64,000 nt of DNA from Dickeya zeae NCPPB 2538 (GTDB lineage Bacteria > Pseudomonadota > Gammaproteobacteria > Enterobacterales > Enterobacteriaceae), in assembly GCF_000406165.1 (NCBI RefSeq), contig NZ_CM001977.1, positions 4,161,688 to 4,225,687 on the forward strand, read 5' to 3'. Under the pieces are notes generated by a model. The model did no database searches. It saw only the letters and a list, made by a program, of their open reading frames with translations, and was not told the origin of the DNA. The position numbers were made by a program, and so were the translations under genes. Below, one piece after another: positions 60,388 to 64,000 of the stretch (position 1 is the stretch's first letter; every line of letters starts with the position of its first letter).

Positions 60388-61914
60388 ATGACATTGGCAG
60401 TGACCTATACGCGAGCAACCATCGGTATGCAGGCACCGGAAGTCTCAATCGAAGTACATATCAGCAACGGTTTGCCGGCACTCACGCTGGTCGGTTTACC
60501 GGAAACAACGGTCAAAGAAGCACGAGACCGGGTACGCAGCGCGCTAATCAACAGCGGTTTTACCTTTCCAGCCAAACGGATCACCGTCAATCTGGCTCCA
60601 GCGGATCTGCCGAAAGAAGGGGGACGTTATGACCTTCCTATTGCGCTGGCCATTCTGGCAGCCTCTGAGCAAATTGCTGGCGAGAAACTTACGCAATATG
60701 AGTTCCTCGGCGAACTTGGGCTATCGGGCAGCCTGAGGGGCGTTCATGGCGCTATTCCTGCAGCCATGGAGGCGCAAAAGGCAGGGAGGGGATTAATCCT
60801 GCCGGAAGACAACAAACTGGAAATGACCCTGATTCCCCACGGGGATACATTACTGGCCAATCACCTGCTGCAAGTTTGTGCTTTTCTGCAAGGGGAAACC
60901 GTCTTGCTGCGTGGCAGCGAGATCCCTCACAGCATATCCACCCACTCCTCAGCACCAGACCTGAAAGAAATCATTGGCCAGGAACAAGCGAAACGTGCAT
61001 TGGAAATCGCGGCAGCAGGCGGACACAATTTGCTATTACTCGGCCCACCGGGAACCGGCAAAACAATGCTGGCCAGCCGCCTGCCCGGTTTACTGCCCGA
61101 GCTTAATGACGATGAAGCACTGGAAAGTGCAGCCATCAATAGCCTGATAGATATTCAGCCGGGTCTGTTGCAATGGCGCAAAAGGCCATTCCGCTCGCCT
61201 CACCATACCGCATCCATTACGGCGCTGGTTGGCGGAGGGGTGTTACCTAAGCCAGGTGAGATTTCACTGGCACATAATGGCGTACTGTTTCTGGATGAGT
61301 TGCCGGAATTTGAACGGCGAGTACTGGATTCACTGCGAGAACCATTAGAATCCGGTAAGATAGTGATTTCTCGTACTCGCGCCAAGGTGTGTTATCCCGC
61401 ACGCTTTCAGTTAGTCGCCGCCATGAATCCCAGCCCGTCAGGGCACTACCAAGGCATCCATAACCGTATGCCAGCACAACAAATTCTGCGCTATCTCAAC
61501 AGGCTCTCCGGCCCTTTTCTCGATCGTTTTGATTTATCTATTGAGGTGCCCTTGCTACCACCAGGGATTCTCCGACAGCAGACACGTATCGGGGAAGACA
61601 GCGCTACTGTGAGGGCTCGGGTATTTGACGCCAGAAAACGGCAACTGGATCGCGTTGGCAGAATCAACGCACAAATGAAATCGGATGATATCGCCAGTTA
61701 CTGCCGACTAAACCATGAAGACGCCACCTATCTGGAAGAGGTGATGAGCAAGTTAGGATTATCAGTCAGGGCCTGGCATCGGATCCTAAAAGTTTCACGT
61801 ACGATTGCGGACCTGGGGGGAGAAGAGCAGATACGTCGCGCTCACTTATCTGAAGCACTCAGTTATCGCTGTATGGACCGTCTGTTGATTCAACTACACA
61901 AGAGCCTGGCATGA
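60388..61914 (+). CDS. comM: ComM (YifB) Mg-chelatase-like AAA+ helicase
   Basis: A 508-residue protein with an N-terminal Lon-like substrate domain (about 1-170, MTLAVTYTRATIGMQAPEVS), an AAA+ Mg-chelatase ATPase core with Walker A GPPGTGKT (near residue 220) and Walker B-like VLFLDELPEFERR, and a C-terminal helical domain. ComM is a hexameric branch-migration helicase that promotes integration of incoming DNA during natural transformation in naturally competent Proteobacteria. Its job in enterobacteria is less clear. A strong ribosome site GGGAGGAG precedes the ATG. Divergent from the MFS gene, convergent with maoP. Confidence 0.95.
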   Translation: MTLAVTYTRATIGMQAPEVSIEVHISNGLPALTLVGLPETTVKEARDRVRSALINSGFTFPAKRITVNLAPADLPKEGGRYDLPIALAILAASEQIAGEKLTQYEFLGELGLSGSLRGVHGAIPAAMEAQKAGRGLILPEDNKLEMTLIPHGDTLLANHLLQVCAFLQGETVLLRGSEIPHSISTHSSAPDLKEIIGQEQAKRALEIAAAGGHNLLLLGPPGTGKTMLASRLPGLLPELNDDEALESAAINSLIDIQPGLLQWRKRPFRSPHHTASITALVGGGVLPKPGEISLAHNGVLFLDELPEFERRVLDSLREPLESGKIVISRTRAKVCYPARFQLVAAMNPSPSGHYQGIHNRMPAQQILRYLNRLSGPFLDRFDLSIEVPLLPPGILRQQTRIGEDSATVRARVFDARKRQLDRVGRINAQMKSDDIASYCRLNHEDATYLEEVMSKLGLSVRAWHRILKVSRTIADLGGEEQIRRAHLSEALSYRCMDRLLIQLHKSLA

Positions 61915-61976
61915 GCCTGTTCTTGCTTTCACCGGCAACCAGCAGAGATGAAAATGGGGCCAGAGCCCCATTCAGA

Positions 61977-62315
61977 TTAATCATCGCTTTCCGTGTATTC
62001 TTCCACCGTGTCCATTTGCGGTTTACCGCCAGACAGCGTATGGAAGCGTTTAGGACGACGAATACGACTGATATACTTCGCCCAGATTTTTTCCAGTTCG
62101 GTCTGTGCAGCACGTTCACCACGGCATACTGCGACAAACTGGGTTTCTTCTTCCGTCACCGGATGACGTTTGCCCGAATCAAGTTCGTTAAATGCATGTC
62201 CATAGCGTTCCAGCAGTTGAGCTTCCTTAATCGTAAAGTCACCATGCCGGGAAAAACCACGTGGATAGAATTTGTTATCAAAAAAACGACTAGTTGTTGA
62301 GAAGCTTTCCGCCAT
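61977..62315 (-). CDS. maoP: Macrodomain Ori organisation protein MaoP (YifE)
   Basis: A 112-residue protein matching E. coli YifE/MaoP from MAESFSTTSRFFDNKFYPRG to the acidic C-terminus. MaoP acts with the 17-bp maoS site, next to maoP in E. coli, to organise the chromosomal Ori macrodomain. The mechanism is unknown and no DNA-binding motif is obvious. It is convergent with comM and divergent from hdfR, in the E. coli order near rrnC. I could not place maoS with confidence; the maoP-hdfR gap (62316-62434) is where to look. Confidence 0.93.
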   Translation of the reverse strand: MAESFSTTSRFFDNKFYPRGFSRHGDFTIKEAQLLERYGHAFNELDSGKRHPVTEEETQFVAVCRGERAAQTELEKIWAKYISRIRRPKRFHTLSGGKPQMDTVEEYTESDD

Positions 62316-62434
62316 CTTACACGCTCCTAATTCTCATATGGTCGTGCCGTTTATGGCGCGGAGTATTAGATAGGCTTGACTTCCTGTAAAACAAAACATT
62401 TAAATCATGACGACAAAATTTTTTGGAGAAAAGC

Positions 62435-63262
62435 ATGGATACCGACTTACTGAAAACCTTTCTGGAAGTCAGCCGGACAAGACACTTCGGTCGGGCAGCT
62501 GAATCTTTGTATCTGACACAGTCAGCAGTGAGTTTCCGTATCAGGCAACTGGAAAATCAACTCGGTGCTAATTTGTTCACTCGGCACCGTAACAATATTC
62601 GCCTGACACCCGCGGGTGAGCGCTTGCTGCCTTATGCGGAAAACCTGATCGGTACCTGGCAAATCGCTAAAAAGGAAGTCGCTCGCTCTCAGCAACATAG
62701 TCAGCTGTCCATCGGCGCGACTGCATCGCTTTGGGAAGCCTTCCTGACGCCCTGGTTAAATGAGCTCTACCAGCAGCGTCCATTGCTACAACTGGAGGCC
62801 AGAATTGCACTGCGACAAACGCTAATTAAGCAACTCCATGAACGTCAGCTAGATTTACTGATAACCACCGAATCGCCGAAGATGGACGAGCTTTCCTGCC
62901 AGTTATTAGGTAACTTTTCCTTGTCGTTATTTGCTTCAGCCAACAATACACCCACCGAGGAGCGCCCCTATATCAGGCTGGAATGGGGGGCGGATTTCCA
63001 TCAATATGAAACCCCTTGGCTACCTGGCGATCAGGTGCCGTCACTCACCACATCCTCCGCACATCTGACGCGCCAGTTAATGTCAGCCATTGGCGGGTGC
63101 GCATTTTTACCGAGCGAATGGTCCCTGAGTTATCCCGAGCTTCTCGTGATTCCTGAAGCGAATACAATAGTGCGGCCTTGCTACGCTGTCTGGCTTGAAA
63201 ATGGCGACCAGCAGGAACTGATTAAACAGTTACTGAAAACCCCACTGAACATAGCTTGTTAA
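62435..63262 (+). CDS. hdfR: LysR-type regulator HdfR
   Basis: A 275-residue LysR regulator. In E. coli it represses the flagellar master operon flhDC and activates gltBD. The start at 62435 (MDTDLLKTFLEVSRTRHFGR) matches E. coli and has GGAG seven bases upstream; four extra in-frame codons exist before it. The N-terminal winged HTH (1-60) is nearly identical to E. coli. The C-terminal effector domain diverges more, particularly after residue 180, so its signal may differ. Confidence 0.93.
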   Translation: MDTDLLKTFLEVSRTRHFGRAAESLYLTQSAVSFRIRQLENQLGANLFTRHRNNIRLTPAGERLLPYAENLIGTWQIAKKEVARSQQHSQLSIGATASLWEAFLTPWLNELYQQRPLLQLEARIALRQTLIKQLHERQLDLLITTESPKMDELSCQLLGNFSLSLFASANNTPTEERPYIRLEWGADFHQYETPWLPGDQVPSLTTSSAHLTRQLMSAIGGCAFLPSEWSLSYPELLVIPEANTIVRPCYAVWLENGDQQELIKQLLKTPLNIAC

Positions 63263-63572
63263 AGCAGTATCTGGCGCATGATGCGATCTACCTGAAAGTC
63301 CCTGTGGCTTTCGGATGATCGGCTGCTTCGGAATATGAATAATCACCTCACCATGTTGTTATTCGTCACAGACATATGGTCGGTGAGGAATCTGCTGCTA
63401 TATCCCTTTATATCCCTTCCCTTCTGCCGTTCTGTTCCCACACAAACCTCGGCGCTAGCAGCCTTGTGGAATTACTTAAAGACCAGTCCTGGTTCAATAA
63501 ATCCAAAGAGCGGTGAGGATGTTCTTATCAACGGAAAAAGTATGGCATGGAAAAATCAGAGATCGACGGACG
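63263..63572. other. Non-coding interval between hdfR and the rRNA operon end
   Basis: About 310 bases with no supported gene. A forward frame at 63335-63598 runs into the rRNA terminator hairpin and has no recognisable similarity, so it is not called. Confidence 0.55.
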
Positions 63573-63602
63573 AAAAAAAACCCTTCACGTTAACGTGAAG
63601 GG
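63573..63602 (-). terminator. Terminator of the rRNA/tRNA operon
   Basis: Reverse strand: a perfect palindrome CCCTTCACGTTAACGTGAAGGG followed by eight Ts, 12 bases after tRNA-Trp. Confidence 0.92.
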
Positions 63603-63614
63603 CTATTTTTGGTT

Positions 63615-63690
63615 TGGCAGGGGCGGAGAGGCTCGAACTCCCAACACCCGGTTTTGGAGACCGGTGCTCTACCAATTGAACTACGCCCCT
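63615..63690 (-). tRNA. trpT: tRNA-Trp (anticodon CCA)
   Basis: 76 bases with encoded CCA. It starts AGGGGCGTAGTTCAATTGGT and has anticodon loop CTCCAAA. It lies at the distal end of the rRNA operon, as trpT does in E. coli rrnC. Confidence 0.98.
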
Positions 63691-63698
63691 AAATAGGG

Positions 63699-63775
63699 TG
63701 GCGGTGCGGACGGGACTCGAACCCGCGACCCCCGGCGTGACAGGCCGGTATTCTAACCGACTGAACTACCGCACC
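63699..63775 (-). tRNA. aspT: tRNA-Asp (anticodon GTC)
   Basis: 77 bases with encoded CCA. It starts GGTGCGGTAGTTCAGTCGGT and has anticodon GTC in CCTGTCACGCC. The acceptor stem differs from E. coli aspT (GGAGCGG) by one pair, compensated on the other side. Confidence 0.98.
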
Positions 63776-63840
63776 ACCGATTTTGTATGTTATCAGAGGA
63801 GTCAATCCGATAACCGGTGTCTTGTTTACACCACAATTTG

Positions 63841-63960
63841 ATGCCTGGCAGTTCCCTACTCTCGCATGGGGAGACCCCACACTACCATCGGCGCTACGGC
63901 GTTTCACTTCTGAGTTCGGCATGGGGTCAGGTGGGACCACCGCGCTCTCGCCGCCAGGCA
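63841..63960 (-). rRNA. rrf: 5S ribosomal RNA
   Basis: 120 bases from TGCCTGGCGGC to GAACTGCCAGGCAT, matching E. coli 5S rRNA almost throughout. The first helix loop reads GGCGAGAGCGCGG in place of GGCCGTAGCGCGG. With tRNA-Asp and tRNA-Trp downstream and hdfR beyond, it is the end of the rrnC-type operon; 23S lies past the right edge. Confidence 0.98.
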
Positions 63961-64000
63961 AATTCTTTTGACGTCTTTCAACGCCCTAATCCTTCATGTC

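Noticed and set aside
63335..63598. 87-codon forward frame between hdfR and the rRNA terminator
   Set aside because: It runs into the terminator palindrome, has no ribosome site and resembles nothing known.

Overview
This window looks like core chromosome of a soft-rot enterobacterium, most probably a Dickeya species (Pectobacteriaceae). Gene order and protein sequences follow the E. coli uvrD-to-rrnC segment closely: yigB-xerC-yigA-dapF-lptM, cyaY/cyaA, hemCDXY, glmZ, a tRNA cluster, thrP, the enterobacterial common antigen (ECA) cluster, rho, trxA, rhlB-gppA, rep, ppiC, ilvC/ilvY, ilvGMEDA, comM, maoP, hdfR and the end of an rRNA operon. The plant-pathogen signature is a secreted exo-polygalacturonosidase gene (pehX) between gppA and rep, preceded by a good match to the pectinolysis repressor (KdgR) operator.

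Layout. 1-4 kb: repair, recombination and diaminopimelate genes, with a LexA box in front of uvrD. 4-11.2 kb: adenylate cyclase (TTG start, CRP site) and the haem operon. 11.2-11.8 kb: the small RNA GlmZ with a sigma54 promoter and upstream GlrR-type sites. 11.8-17.3 kb: a six-gene transport and catabolism operon that matches the acetylation / S-(2-succino) lyase / deacetylation pathway recovering cysteine from S-(2-succino)cysteine. 18.1-18.6 kb: Pro, Leu, His and Arg tRNAs. 18.7-31.4 kb: thrP and the ECA cluster, which lacks rffG and rffH and has a frameshifted wzzE. 31.6-36.5 kb: rho, trxA, rhlB, gppA. 36.6-41.1 kb: pehX, rep, ppiC. 41.2-41.5 kb: a non-coding run of seven perfect hairpins. 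41.5-47.4 kb: divergent putA and putP for proline use. 47.4-58.7 kb: branched-chain amino acid genes, with a secreted LprI-like protein and a DUF2461 protein inserted between ilvY and ilvA. 58.8-64 kb: a frameshifted MFS transporter, comM, maoP, hdfR, then tRNA-Trp, tRNA-Asp and 5S rRNA.

Compared with the E. coli backbone, the accessory insertions sit at clear joints: the succinocysteine operon between glmZ and the tRNA cluster, pehX between gppA and rep, putAP plus the hairpin array between ppiC and ilvC, and the LprI-like/DUF2461 pair between ilvY and ilvA. No insertion sequence, prophage, CRISPR array or toxin-antitoxin pair was seen.

Most worth following up: the succinocysteine operon (often annotated only as amino-acid ABC transporter, adenylosuccinate lyase and amidohydrolase), the hairpin array, the GlmZ regulatory region, the ECA cluster without its own dTDP-glucose genes, and two one-base indels in homopolymers (wzzE and the MFS gene) that are either sequence errors or contingency tracts.
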